Assembly: GCA_900556055.1 (NCBI GenBank)
Contig: USNJ01000067.1
Span: 1-9,754, forward strand
Direction: 5' to 3'
From: an uncultured Ruminococcus sp.
GTDB taxonomy: Bacteria > Bacillota > Clostridia > Oscillospirales > Ruminococcaceae
DNA: 9,754 bases
In this document: positions 1-7,714 of the stretch, piece by piece
Numbering within the stretch: the stretch's first letter is position 1
Layout: the number at the start of each line of letters is the position of its first letter
Position numbers and translations under genes: made by a program
Notes under the pieces: generated by a model
What the model was told of the DNA's origin: nothing
What the model saw: only the letters and a program-made list of their open reading frames with translations
The model's database searches: none

Positions 1-258
1 AGCATGCCAGAGTGCGGGGACCTTCTTCTCCTCCTCGCTGACATCTCTCAGGCTGAGCGAAACGTAATGCTTCTGCTCCTCGGGCGTTATCTCCTTGCAG
101 ATATCATGCAGAAGTCCCGCAGTATACGCTTTTTCGGGATCTCCGCCGTATCTTTCCGCAAGCCTTTTCGCCTCGTCTGCGACATTTCTGCTGTGGATAT
201 ATCTTTTCTTTGATAATCTTATCTTCAGTATCTCAATGATCTTTTCGTTGTTATCCAA
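1..258 (-). CDS. yqeK: YqeK-family HD-domain hydrolase (N-terminal part, cut by window edge)
   Basis: Eighty-six residues are visible before the left edge. H22 (in YIHSRNVADEA), H51-D52 (in GLLHDICKE) and H85 match the first metal ligands of an HD domain. Their spacing and wording fit the YqeK family, whose characterised members hydrolyse diadenosine tetraphosphate symmetrically to two ADP. The start chosen is TTG at 258-256, because GAAGGTG (271-265) lies 6 nt upstream as a good Shine-Dalgarno site. An in-frame GTG at 267-265 would add three residues but has no ribosome binding site of its own. Only 1 nt separates this start from the nadD stop, so translation is probably coupled. The nadD-yqeK pair is conserved in Firmicutes and is fused into one protein in some Mycoplasma. 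The C-terminal half, with the last metal ligand, lies outside the window. Family assignment is fairly sure; substrate is inferred from the family. Confidence 0.88.
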   Translation of the reverse strand, partial: MDNNEKIIEILKIRLSKKRYIHSRNVADEAKRLAERYGGDPEKAYTAGLLHDICKEITPEEQKHYVSLSLRDVSEEEKKVPALWHA

Positions 259-259
259 G

Positions 260-865
260 CTATTCACCTTCGGTAATTTTCATTTCACGAATATATTGTA
301 CAACTTTTTCGGGCAAATAGCAAGAGATATCAAGCTTATTTTCAATTTTTTCACGAATTTCCGTGGAAGAAAGCGGGAACGGAGTTATGTTTATCAGCCT
401 GACCTTTCCGTATCGGGACAGTTCATCGGCACATTCGGAAAGCTCACCGAAATCCCCGTTTTCTCGTGATGCTGCCGCTATTGAAGCTAGCTGCATTATC
501 TCCTCAAAATTCTTCCATCTTTTCAGTGACAGCAGCATATCGCTCCCGACGATCAGATAAAGCTCATCATCGGGATACATTTCATGAAAATGCCTGAGCG
601 TCAGCACTGTATAGCTTACGCCGCTGCTGTCAAGTTCATACCTGCTGACCGAGCAGTTTTTTATATCACCGAAAGCCAGCCTGCACATATTAAATCTGTC
701 ATCTCCCGAAAACATGGGCTTTACGCCCTGCTTGAACGGAGATATCCCTGTCGGGACGATCAATATCCTGTCGGGGCAAAGCACTGCCGACATCTCCCTG
801 ACAAGATTTACATGACCGTTATGCACAGGATTGAAGCTTCCGCCGAATATCGCAGTTATTCCCAT
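260..865 (-). CDS. nadD: Nicotinate-nucleotide adenylyltransferase NadD
   Basis: This enzyme joins nicotinate mononucleotide and ATP to give deamido-NAD plus pyrophosphate, the step shared by de novo and salvage NAD synthesis in the cytosol. The 201-residue length is normal for the family. Residues 8-18 read GGSFNPVHNGH, the nucleotidyltransferase phosphate-binding motif with both histidines (H15, H18). GVSYTVLTL (82-90), LIVGSDML (104-111) and the W117 region match the substrate-binding stretches. SSTEIR (166-171) is the C-terminal ATP-binding signature. The ATG at 865-863 shares one base with the yhbY stop (TGATG). No clear Shine-Dalgarno site precedes it, so it probably depends on ribosomes finishing yhbY. 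The last codons carry the ribosome binding site of yqeK. No missing catalytic residue is seen. Confidence 0.97.
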   Translation of the reverse strand: MGITAIFGGSFNPVHNGHVNLVREMSAVLCPDRILIVPTGISPFKQGVKPMFSGDDRFNMCRLAFGDIKNCSVSRYELDSSGVSYTVLTLRHFHEMYPDDELYLIVGSDMLLSLKRWKNFEEIMQLASIAAASRENGDFGELSECADELSRYGKVRLINITPFPLSSTEIREKIENKLDISCYLPEKVVQYIREMKITEGE

Positions 866-1152
866 CAGAGCGTGATCTTAGGCTCTTTCGGATTGCGCCT
901 GAACAGCACGAACTTGTTTCCGATGACCTGAACTACCTCTGCGCCTGTCTTTTCCGCAAGCTCGTTCGCAGCCTCTGCGGGAGACACCATCGAGTTGTCG
1001 AGAACCTTGCCCTTGACAAGCTCTCTCGCCCTGAGAGCGTCATTGACCTGTGCCGCAAGAGTATCGGGGATCCCGCCCTTGCCGACCTGAATTATAGTAT
1101 CCTCCGTAGATGCGATGCCCTTTAATTTTGCACGCTGTTTGCTTGTAAGCAT
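865..1152 (-). CDS. yhbY: YhbY-family CRM-domain RNA-binding protein
   Basis: A 95-residue protein made entirely of one CRM (YhbY) domain, the same size as the E. coli and Bacillus homologues. It begins MLTSKQRAKLKG, the usual opening of this family. GKGG at residues 24-27 is the conserved GxxG loop implicated in RNA binding, and GNKFVLFRR (78-86) is the conserved C-terminal strand. Family members associate with pre-50S ribosomal subunits, so a role in large-subunit assembly is inferred. An open frame continues upstream to 1206, but the ATG at 1152-1150 is chosen. It has AAAGGA at 1166-1161 with an 8 nt spacer, it gives the family-standard N-terminus, and the longer version would read back into rdgB. 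It starts 1 nt after the rdgB stop and overlaps nadD by one base. Confidence 0.95.
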   Translation of the reverse strand: MLTSKQRAKLKGIASTEDTIIQVGKGGIPDTLAAQVNDALRARELVKGKVLDNSMVSPAEAANELAEKTGAEVVQVIGNKFVLFRRNPKEPKITL

Positions 1153-1153
1153 A

Positions 1154-1732
1154 TTATTTATCCTTTCTTTCTGCGAGATATTCGGCAAGCATTCTGAGTG
1201 CCGCACCTCTGTGGCTCATTCCGTTCTTTTCCTCTGCTGATATCTCGGCGAACGACTTATCTCCGACCATGAATATCGGATCGTAGCCGAAGCCGTTGGT
1301 TCCGCGCTTTTCATAGCCTATGCGTCCCTCGCAGGTACCTCTGAATGTCTTTGATGTGCCGTCCCTGCCGATGAAGCATATGCAGCACACAAAGCGTGCC
1401 GTTCTCTTTTCATCGGGAACGCCCTCCAGCTTGTCGAGTACCTTCTGGCAGCGGTGTCCCGGTTCTGCATATCTTGCGGAATATACACCGGGTTCGCCGT
1501 TCAGATAATCGACTTCAAGTCCGCTGTCATCAGCTATGCAGATATCTCCCGAAAGCTTATGGACAGCATCTGCTTTAAGAAATGCATTTTCCTCGAAGGT
1601 TGTGCCGTTTTCCTCGACCTCTATATCAATGCCTGCGTCGGACTGCGAAACCACCTCATAGCCCATAGGCGAAAGTATCTCGCCGACCTCACGCACTTTG
1701 TTTTTGTTGTTCGTTGCAAGAATTATTCTCAT
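1154..1732 (-). CDS. rdgB: XTP/dITP diphosphatase (RdgB/HAM1 family)
   Basis: This house-cleaning enzyme hydrolyses XTP, ITP and dITP to the monophosphate and pyrophosphate, keeping deaminated purines out of DNA and RNA. All family landmarks are present in a 192-residue protein of normal length: TNNKNK (7-12), the acidic FEENA (46-50), ADDSGLEVD (67-75) with the metal-binding aspartates, GVYSARY (82-88), GTNGFGYDPIF (144-154) and SHRGAA (173-178). The ATG at 1732-1730 overlaps the ftsY stop in an ATGA arrangement of 4 nt, so the two are translationally coupled. A Shine-Dalgarno site (AAGGA, 1746-1742) lies within the last codons of ftsY. In characterised bacteria rdgB often sits near ribosome or NAD genes. 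Here it links ftsY to yhbY. Confidence 0.97.
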   Translation of the reverse strand: MRIILATNNKNKVREVGEILSPMGYEVVSQSDAGIDIEVEENGTTFEENAFLKADAVHKLSGDICIADDSGLEVDYLNGEPGVYSARYAEPGHRCQKVLDKLEGVPDEKRTARFVCCICFIGRDGTSKTFRGTCEGRIGYEKRGTNGFGYDPIFMVGDKSFAEISAEEKNGMSHRGAALRMLAEYLAERKDK

Positions 1733-3096
1733 TTATCCTCGTCCTTCTTCTTTTTTCCGAATGTGATCTCCTTGAAAAGAAATCCGAATTTTCCGTCCTT
1801 AATACTCTTTTTCTCAGGCTTATCGGATACTTCGCCGTCCTTTTCTTTCTCAGCGTCGGACTCGGCATTTTCCTCGTCCTCACTGCTTTCCTCCTCGGGG
1901 ATATCATGCTCTGCAGCCCCGGTGTCCTCATCGGAAGCTTCCCCGGCAATGTCCGCCGTATCATCGGAGATGTCCTCGGGTACGTCTTCATCTATCGGCG
2001 AATCCACGATCACTTCTTCGGAAATTTCAGCGTGCTCAGCTTCTTCTCCAGCCGTTTCAGTCTGTTCGGGGATATTATCCTCGGGAATTTCCTTAATGAT
2101 TTCTTCGGCCTCATTGGAATCTGCATCTGTTTCTGCATCTCCCTCGTTATCATCGTCCAGGCGATGATAGTTATAATCAAAATCTGTTTCCTCGTCGAAA
2201 AGTGCATCAACGAAATCCTTTGCGGAAAACTCCTGCAGATCGTCAAGCTTCTCGCCGACTCCCACAAGCTTAACGGGAATGCCCAGCTCCTTGTGGATAG
2301 AAATGATGATACCGCCCTTTGCGGTTCCGTCAAGCTTAGTAAGAACTATACCCGTAATGTCGGCGACCTCACTGAAAAGCTTAGCCTGATTTACGGCGTT
2401 CTGACCTGTTGTTGCATCAAGGACGAGCAGCGTTTCAAGCGAGCAGCCCTCAGCCTGCTGATTGATTATCCTGCTGATCTTGCGAAGCTCCTCCATCAGG
2501 TTTTTCTTGTTGTGCAGACGGCCTGCCGTGTCACAGATAAGCACATCGGTGCCTCTCGCCTTTGCGGCGGTAACAGCATCAAACACAACAGATGCGGGAT
2601 CCGATCCCTCGTCATGCTTTACAATGTCAACGCCCGCACGCTGAGTCCATACCTCAAGCTGTTCAACGGCAGCCGCACGGAACGTATCCGCCGCCGCAAC
2701 AAGCACGCTTTTTCCCTGAGCTTTGAGATTTGCGGAAAGCTTTCCGATAGTCGTTGTCTTTCCCGCACCGTTTACGCCGATAACAAGTATAACGGACGGC
2801 TTTGTGGAAAGATCAAGCTTTTTATCCTCGCCGAGCATTCCGATAAGGATCTCCTTCAGCTCACTCTTTATCTCGGAAACGTCCTTGATGCCCTTTTCCC
2901 TGACTCTTTTTCTCAGTTCATCGCAGACAGCCATGGACGTTTCTGCGCCGATGTCAGACATGATGAGCGTTTCTTCAAGCTCCTCAAAAAACTCCTCGTC
3001 TATCTTCGTGAATGAGTTGAGCAAACGCTCGATATTTCCCATCAGCGAATCCTTGGTTTTTTTCAGACCTTCTTTGATTTTATCAAAAAAACCCAT
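1729..3096 (-). CDS. ftsY: Signal recognition particle receptor FtsY with C-terminal acidic extension
   Basis: FtsY is the membrane-associated SRP GTPase that receives ribosome-nascent chain complexes from Ffh and passes them to SecYEG. Residues 1-90 form the helical N domain, starting with an amphipathic MGFFDKIKEGLKKTK stretch that can serve as a membrane-binding helix. The G domain follows: P-loop GVNGAGKTTT (107-116), DTFRAAA (137-143), DTAGR (189-193), TKLDGTAKGG (253-262) and GVGEKLDDLQEF (279-290). The NG core ends near residue 301. What follows is odd: residues 302-420 contain about 53 Asp/Glu and only 4 Lys/Arg. A lysine-rich end then carries FGFLFKEITFGKKKK (437-451). E. coli FtsY has its acidic A domain at the N-terminus, not the C-terminus. 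The reading frame is intact and ends in a tidy ATGA overlap with rdgB, so the tail is not a frameshift product. Shine-Dalgarno AGAAAGGA (3114-3107) lies 10 nt before ATG, in a 21 nt gap after smc. Confidence 0.97.
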   Translation of the reverse strand: MGFFDKIKEGLKKTKDSLMGNIERLLNSFTKIDEEFFEELEETLIMSDIGAETSMAVCDELRKRVREKGIKDVSEIKSELKEILIGMLGEDKKLDLSTKPSVILVIGVNGAGKTTTIGKLSANLKAQGKSVLVAAADTFRAAAVEQLEVWTQRAGVDIVKHDEGSDPASVVFDAVTAAKARGTDVLICDTAGRLHNKKNLMEELRKISRIINQQAEGCSLETLLVLDATTGQNAVNQAKLFSEVADITGIVLTKLDGTAKGGIIISIHKELGIPVKLVGVGEKLDDLQEFSAKDFVDALFDEETDFDYNYHRLDDDNEGDAETDADSNEAEEIIKEIPEDNIPEQTETAGEEAEHAEISEEVIVDSPIDEDVPEDISDDTADIAGEASDEDTGAAEHDIPEEESSEDEENAESDAEKEKDGEVSDKPEKKSIKDGKFGFLFKEITFGKKKKDEDK

Positions 3097-3117
3097 ATAA
3101 AGTCATTCCTTTCTGAG

Positions 3118-6100
3118 TTATCCGACATTGCCGCTGTCGGTGTCAGCAGGCGGCTGCTCCATTCTGAGAAGCCTTGAAATGCCCTTTTCCTGCATCGTAA
3201 CTCCGTAAAGTATATCCGCTTCCTCCATAGTTCCGCGTCTGTGCGTCACGACGATGAACTGTGTCGTATCGGTAAAATGCCTCAGATACTGCGCATATTT
3301 CGTTACATTGACATCATCGAGAGCAGCCTCGATCTCATCAAGTATACAGAACGGCGCAGGCTTTATCTTCAGTATTGAGAAATAGATCGCTATCGCAACA
3401 AAAGCCTGCTCGCCGCCTGACAGCAGCGACAGATTTTTTATTACCTTTCCCGGAGGTGCAACGTTTATCTCTATTCCCGATTCAAGAACATCCTCGGGAT
3501 CAGTGAGCGTAAGCTCCGCACGTCCGCCGCCGAAAAGCTCGACAAATATCTTTTTGAAGTTGTCGTTGATGGCGGCAAAGCTTTCGGAAAACTGCTTTTT
3601 CATATTCTCCGTAAGCTCCTCGATGAGCCGTTCTATCTCCTTTTTGGATACCTCGACATCCTTCAGCTGTCCCGACATGAATTCATATCTTTCGGATACT
3701 TCCTTGTATTCCTCGATAGCCGCAACATTGACATTTCCGAGACCTCTTATCTTCTGCTTCAGCTCATTGAGATCTCTCTGCGCAATAAGCATATCCTCGA
3801 CAGGCGACGCTATCCGTGCAGCCTCGGAACGTGAGATATTATACTGTTCAAGCATATCCGCAACTATCTTGTCAACACTTCCGTTGACCGATCTGATGCG
3901 TTCCTCCAGCCTTGTTTTCTCAGTACCGTAGCTTTCCTTCGTGCTGTTCAGCTCGCTTGACCTGATGCGGTTCTCGTTTGACCTGCGCTCGAAATCGTCA
4001 CGCTTCTGAGTATATTCACTTATCTGCGAATTGATACGTCCCGAATCATCGGAGGCCTCGGAAAGCCTGCGGTTTCTGTCTTCGATATCCTTCTGCTTTT
4101 CCTTTATTATGACCTCCTGCTCCTTGATCCTCAGGAGCAGACCTGCCGAATCTCCGCTCTTTTCCTCAGCTGTTTTTTTCAGCTCTTCAACAGCAGCCTC
4201 GGCATTTTCCCTGTCCTTTTCAAGCCCCATTTTTCTGAGCTGCATATCGGATATGATCCCCGATATCCTGTCACGCTCGCTGCCGAGCTTTTCCGATCTT
4301 TCACGTCCGACAGACGCTTCCGCTTCCGCCTTATCTATCTTATCCTTCAGCTCGTCAAGCTCTGCCGCACTGTCGGAAAGCTCCTTTTTCTTGGATTTCA
4401 GAGCTTCCTTCAGACTGTTCAGCTGTTCTTCGGCAAGCTTTGCGGATCTCTCATTCTGCTCCGACAATCCGTCTATACGGCGTATCTCAGCTTCAAATTT
4501 CACCTTGTCGCTTTCGATAGTTCGGAGCGTTTCCTTTGCGGCTTCCAGATCTATCGCAAGCTTGTCCCTCTCGGCTTTGAGCTTCTCCGCGCGGGACGCA
4601 GCTTCCTTTTGCTTATCCGCAAGACCGTGCGCCTCATTTTTCAGCGTTTCGATCTCATTCTTTCGGGACAGCATTCCGTTTGACTTATTCGACGAACCTC
4701 CCGTAAATGAACCGCCTGCGTTGATGACCTGACCGTCAAGCGTTACTATTTTGAAGCGATAGCCGTATTTCTTGCCTATGAGCGTCGCAAGATCCATATC
4801 CTCAGCTATAACTATCCTTCCGAGAAGTGATGTAAAAATACCCTTGTATTCTTCGTCATATACGGCAAGATCGGACGCTACCGCAATAAATCCGTCGCAG
4901 TTTTCCAACCCTGTTTCACGCAGACCGTTTCCCCTTACCGATGTTATGGGGAGAAAAGTAGCACGTCCCGCCTTTGTTTCCTGCAAAAATCTGATGCACC
5001 GCTTCGCAGTTTCTTCATTATCCACAACAATATTCTGCATTGCGCCGCCGAGAGCAGTTTCGATAGCAAGGCTGTACTCAGGCTCCGTGCTGATAAGCTG
5101 CGAAACAGAACCCCTTATGCCGCCGATGCGTCCGCTCTGACCTGCCGTAAGCACCGTCTTTACACTGTGCTGGAAGCCTGACATGCTGTTTTCGAGATCT
5201 TCGAGAAGTGATATTCTCTGCGACTTTTCACGCAGCGCAAAACCGATATTCTGGAGTTCCTTTTCTGCCGCAGAATACTTTTCCGCCTTTCCCGCATACA
5301 GCCTGTCAAGTCCCGAAAGACGGTTGTTTTCCTCCGCCTTTTTTTCATCGAGCGTTCTCAGACCGTCCTCTATCTCGGCACGCTCGCCTGCCAGCCTTTC
5401 AGCCTCTATCCTGCGCTGTTCATCGCTGTCAACGCCTGCCTTTATTCTGCCGCTGATGTCTTCGAGAACGGCATCTCCCGCATCGAGAGAAACTTTGAGT
5501 TCGGACTGGCGTATGTACATTCTGCTCAGCTCTTCGCCCGCAGCCGCAAATTCCTTGGAGAAGCTTTCCTGCTCACTCAGCAAATCACGGAACTCTCTGT
5601 CCGCATCATCTGCCTTCTTCCGGCATTCAGCCGCTTCTTCGTTTATCCTGTCTATCTCATCGAGCCTTTCCTGTATCTTACGCTCTGTTTCACGGCCCGA
5701 TTCTTCGGAATTCTTTATGCGTTCCTTCAATTCTTCGATAGCCTGTTCGCAGTGCGTTATGTCATTATTGAAAACTGCTATATCCGAACGCAGCTGCTCA
5801 TTTGCCGCATCTGCATTCTTCAGCTGATCTCTCAGCTGATCTATCTTAACGATCGCATCCTGCTTTCCGCGGAACAGCTCATTTGTCTCATTTTCCAGAC
5901 GATTAAGTTCAGCGGATGTATTATCATATCCCGCATTATTTATGAGCAGCTTTTCATTCAGTTCATCAAGCTTTTCCTTATACTCATCGAGCTGCTTCAT
6001 CCATACGGAAATTTCCAGCGTCTTTCTTTCATTGGAAAGCTTGATGAATTTCTGTGCCTTCTCGGACTGTATCCTCAGCGGCTCAACACGGCTCTCAAGC

Positions 6101-6690
6101 TCTGCAAGGATATCCCTGAGCCTTACGAGATTGTCCTCGGCTGCCGCAAGACGGCGCTCCGCTTCGGCACGGCGGTATCTGAATTTCGATATGCCCGCTG
6201 CCTCCTCGAATATCTCACGTCTTTCGTTGGACTTTGCTGAAACTATCTCCGCAACACGTCCCTGACCGATTATCGAATAGCCGTCTCTGCCAAGACCCGT
6301 GTCCATGAACATCTCAAGAATGTCCTTCAGACGCACCTGCCTGCCGTTTATCATGTATTCGCTTTCGCCGCTTCTGTAAAGCTTTCTCGTAACGGAAACT
6401 TCCTCCTCATCTATCGCAAGAAGTCCCCTGTCATTGACGATATTGAGCGTAACGGCAGCAAATCCGACGGGCTTTCTGAACTGAGTTCCCGCAAAGATAA
6501 CATCCTCCATCTTAGCTCCTCTGAGAGTTTTCGAGGACTGTTCTCCGAGCACCCATCTTACAGCATCGCCGATGTTGCTCTTGCCGCTTCCGTTCGGTCC
6601 GACGACAGCCGTAACGCCCCGTCCGAATTCAAGCTTTATCTTGTCCGGAAAGGATTTGAAGCCCTGTAATTCAAGTGATTTTAAATACAT
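3118..6690 (-). CDS. smc: Chromosome segregation/condensation ATPase SMC
   Basis: SMC forms the ring-shaped condensin with ScpA and ScpB, which compacts and separates bacterial chromosomes. At 1190 residues it is full length. The head N-half has Walker A GPNGSGKS (31-38). Coiled coils rich in Glu/Lys/Arg run from about 170 to 500 and from about 680 to 1010. Between them is the hinge, with GGIRGSVSQLI (523-533) and a SFTGGSS stretch (661-667). The head C-half has the ABC signature LSGGEQ (1090-1095), Walker B FCILDEIEAALDD (1114-1126) and a histidine switch VVTHRRGTME (1061-1070). The start MYLKSLELQGFKSFPDK is canonical. The ATG lies 20 nt inside the radical SAM gene, with AAGGAAG (6703-6697) 6 nt upstream, again inside that gene. 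ScpA and ScpB are not encoded here. The last dozen residues (PPADTDSGNVG) form a short unstructured-looking tail. Confidence 0.98.
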   Translation of the reverse strand: MYLKSLELQGFKSFPDKIKLEFGRGVTAVVGPNGSGKSNIGDAVRWVLGEQSSKTLRGAKMEDVIFAGTQFRKPVGFAAVTLNIVNDRGLLAIDEEEVSVTRKLYRSGESEYMINGRQVRLKDILEMFMDTGLGRDGYSIIGQGRVAEIVSAKSNERREIFEEAAGISKFRYRRAEAERRLAAAEDNLVRLRDILAELESRVEPLRIQSEKAQKFIKLSNERKTLEISVWMKQLDEYKEKLDELNEKLLINNAGYDNTSAELNRLENETNELFRGKQDAIVKIDQLRDQLKNADAANEQLRSDIAVFNNDITHCEQAIEELKERIKNSEESGRETERKIQERLDEIDRINEEAAECRKKADDADREFRDLLSEQESFSKEFAAAGEELSRMYIRQSELKVSLDAGDAVLEDISGRIKAGVDSDEQRRIEAERLAGERAEIEDGLRTLDEKKAEENNRLSGLDRLYAGKAEKYSAAEKELQNIGFALREKSQRISLLEDLENSMSGFQHSVKTVLTAGQSGRIGGIRGSVSQLISTEPEYSLAIETALGGAMQNIVVDNEETAKRCIRFLQETKAGRATFLPITSVRGNGLRETGLENCDGFIAVASDLAVYDEEYKGIFTSLLGRIVIAEDMDLATLIGKKYGYRFKIVTLDGQVINAGGSFTGGSSNKSNGMLSRKNEIETLKNEAHGLADKQKEAASRAEKLKAERDKLAIDLEAAKETLRTIESDKVKFEAEIRRIDGLSEQNERSAKLAEEQLNSLKEALKSKKKELSDSAAELDELKDKIDKAEAEASVGRERSEKLGSERDRISGIISDMQLRKMGLEKDRENAEAAVEELKKTAEEKSGDSAGLLLRIKEQEVIIKEKQKDIEDRNRRLSEASDDSGRINSQISEYTQKRDDFERRSNENRIRSSELNSTKESYGTEKTRLEERIRSVNGSVDKIVADMLEQYNISRSEAARIASPVEDMLIAQRDLNELKQKIRGLGNVNVAAIEEYKEVSERYEFMSGQLKDVEVSKKEIERLIEELTENMKKQFSESFAAINDNFKKIFVELFGGGRAELTLTDPEDVLESGIEINVAPPGKVIKNLSLLSGGEQAFVAIAIYFSILKIKPAPFCILDEIEAALDDVNVTKYAQYLRHFTDTTQFIVVTHRRGTMEEADILYGVTMQEKGISRLLRMEQPPADTDSGNVG

Positions 6691-7714
6691 TCCGCACTTC
6701 CTTATTTATGGATAAAGTATCGGGGGCAAGCGAGTTGTCCTCCGAAATTTTAACGTTCATTCCGACCTTGGAAAAGTATAGCCTGTTTGATTTTTTGTGA
6801 CCGTATACCGCACCTATGAGCGATTTGTTCGCAGATACCTCCAGCGCATCTCCGATACGGCATTCCGACTCATAGTATTTCTCGATAATTTCACGGACTA
6901 TTTTTGAGCGGACTATCTCGGCAAATGCAGGGTGATAAAATCCCGCCACGGCACTGCCGCCCACGCTGTCCTCGGCATGCAGACCCATTCGTATCACACG
7001 GATATCAACGCTCCTGAAAGCCCAGTATATCATTGCGCAGATGTTCACGCATTCATCGAAAGAATAAAGCTTGTATTCACCGCTTTCGTAAAGCTCCGCA
7101 AGCCTTGTTCCCCGCAGCACCGAAACGGGATATATCCTCACCGTGTCGGGGGATATTTTTATTATCTCGGTCATTGTCCTGTATTCGTCCTCACGCATGC
7201 TGCCGTACAGACCGACCATCATCTGAAGTCCAAGCTCAAAGCCACGGCTCCTTATCATTTCGGACGATCTGCGGACATCATCTGCCGTGTGTCCTCTCTC
7301 ATTCATTTGCAGAACTCTGTCGGACATCGACTGCGCACCCAGCTCTATCGACGTAACGCCGTACCTCTCAAGCTCATCGAGTATCTCATCGCTTATGCAG
7401 TCGGGACGTGTGGAGATCCTTATTCCGCGGAAACCGTCGGCCCGTGCCTTTTCGGTAAACGGGAATGCCGCCTCAAGCAGCTGCCTGCGGTATCCCTCAT
7501 CTATCGCCGTAAAGCTTCCGCCGAAAAAGGCAATTTCCGTTTCCTTTCGGCGTGAAATATCCGAAATGCGTTCAAACTGCGTCCCGATGATCTTCCTGAC
7601 ATCATCGGGAGAAGGCGGCCTTTCGGTGCTGCTTATCGTCCGCTGATTGCAGAATGAACAGGTATGCGGGCAGCCCATATGCGGAACAAATATCGAGATA
7701 TTACTGTGTGTCAT
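6671..7714 (-). CDS. Radical SAM protein, Elp3/YhcC-like, lacking an acetyltransferase domain
   Basis: A 347-residue radical SAM enzyme with the [4Fe-4S] motif CPHTCSFC, giving cysteines 15, 19 and 22. Other family features are AFFGGSFTAI (62-71, the GGE-like SAM-binding strand), STRPD (101-105), IELGAQS (123-129), RGHT (140-143) and PVSVLRGTRL (196-205). These resemble Elp3 and YhcC, but the protein is too short for the GNAT acetyltransferase domain of true Elp3, so tRNA carboxymethylation chemistry cannot be assumed. The reaction and substrate are unknown to me. The open frame extends to 7795, but the ATG at 7714-7712 is chosen: it starts MTHSNISIFVPHMG, just ahead of the cluster motif as in the family, with GGAG (7728-7725) 10 nt upstream. 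It overlaps rnc by 14 nt and smc by 20 nt, so it is co-translated with both. That suggests, without proving, a job in RNA metabolism. Confidence 0.9.
   Translation of the reverse strand: MTHSNISIFVPHMGCPHTCSFCNQRTISSTERPPSPDDVRKIIGTQFERISDISRRKETEIAFFGGSFTAIDEGYRRQLLEAAFPFTEKARADGFRGIRISTRPDCISDEILDELERYGVTSIELGAQSMSDRVLQMNERGHTADDVRRSSEMIRSRGFELGLQMMVGLYGSMREDEYRTMTEIIKISPDTVRIYPVSVLRGTRLAELYESGEYKLYSFDECVNICAMIYWAFRSVDIRVIRMGLHAEDSVGGSAVAGFYHPAFAEIVRSKIVREIIEKYYESECRIGDALEVSANKSLIGAVYGHKKSNRLYFSKVGMNVKISEDNSLAPDTLSINKEVRNVFKIT

Noticed and set aside
1454..2167. Serine-rich plus-strand open frame over rdgB and the ftsY tail
   Set aside because: The serine run is the antisense reading of GAA/GAG/GAT-rich codons of the acidic tail and not a protein signal.
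1689..2333. Minus-strand open frames (1689-1991 and 2010-2333) in another frame of the ftsY tail, which could suggest a frameshifted FtsY end
   Set aside because: The in-frame FtsY tail is uninterrupted and ends in a precise ATGA overlap with rdgB. The alternative frames give basic, low-complexity sequence with no motif.
1714..3015. A 433-residue plus-strand open frame opposite ftsY
   Set aside because: It is antisense to a gene with all SRP-GTPase motifs, shows no recognisable domain or ribosome binding site, and its length follows from the codon bias of ftsY.
4031..4732. Serine-rich plus-strand open frame inside smc
   Set aside because: Antisense shadow of the Glu/Lys/Arg-rich coiled coil of SMC, with no family resemblance.
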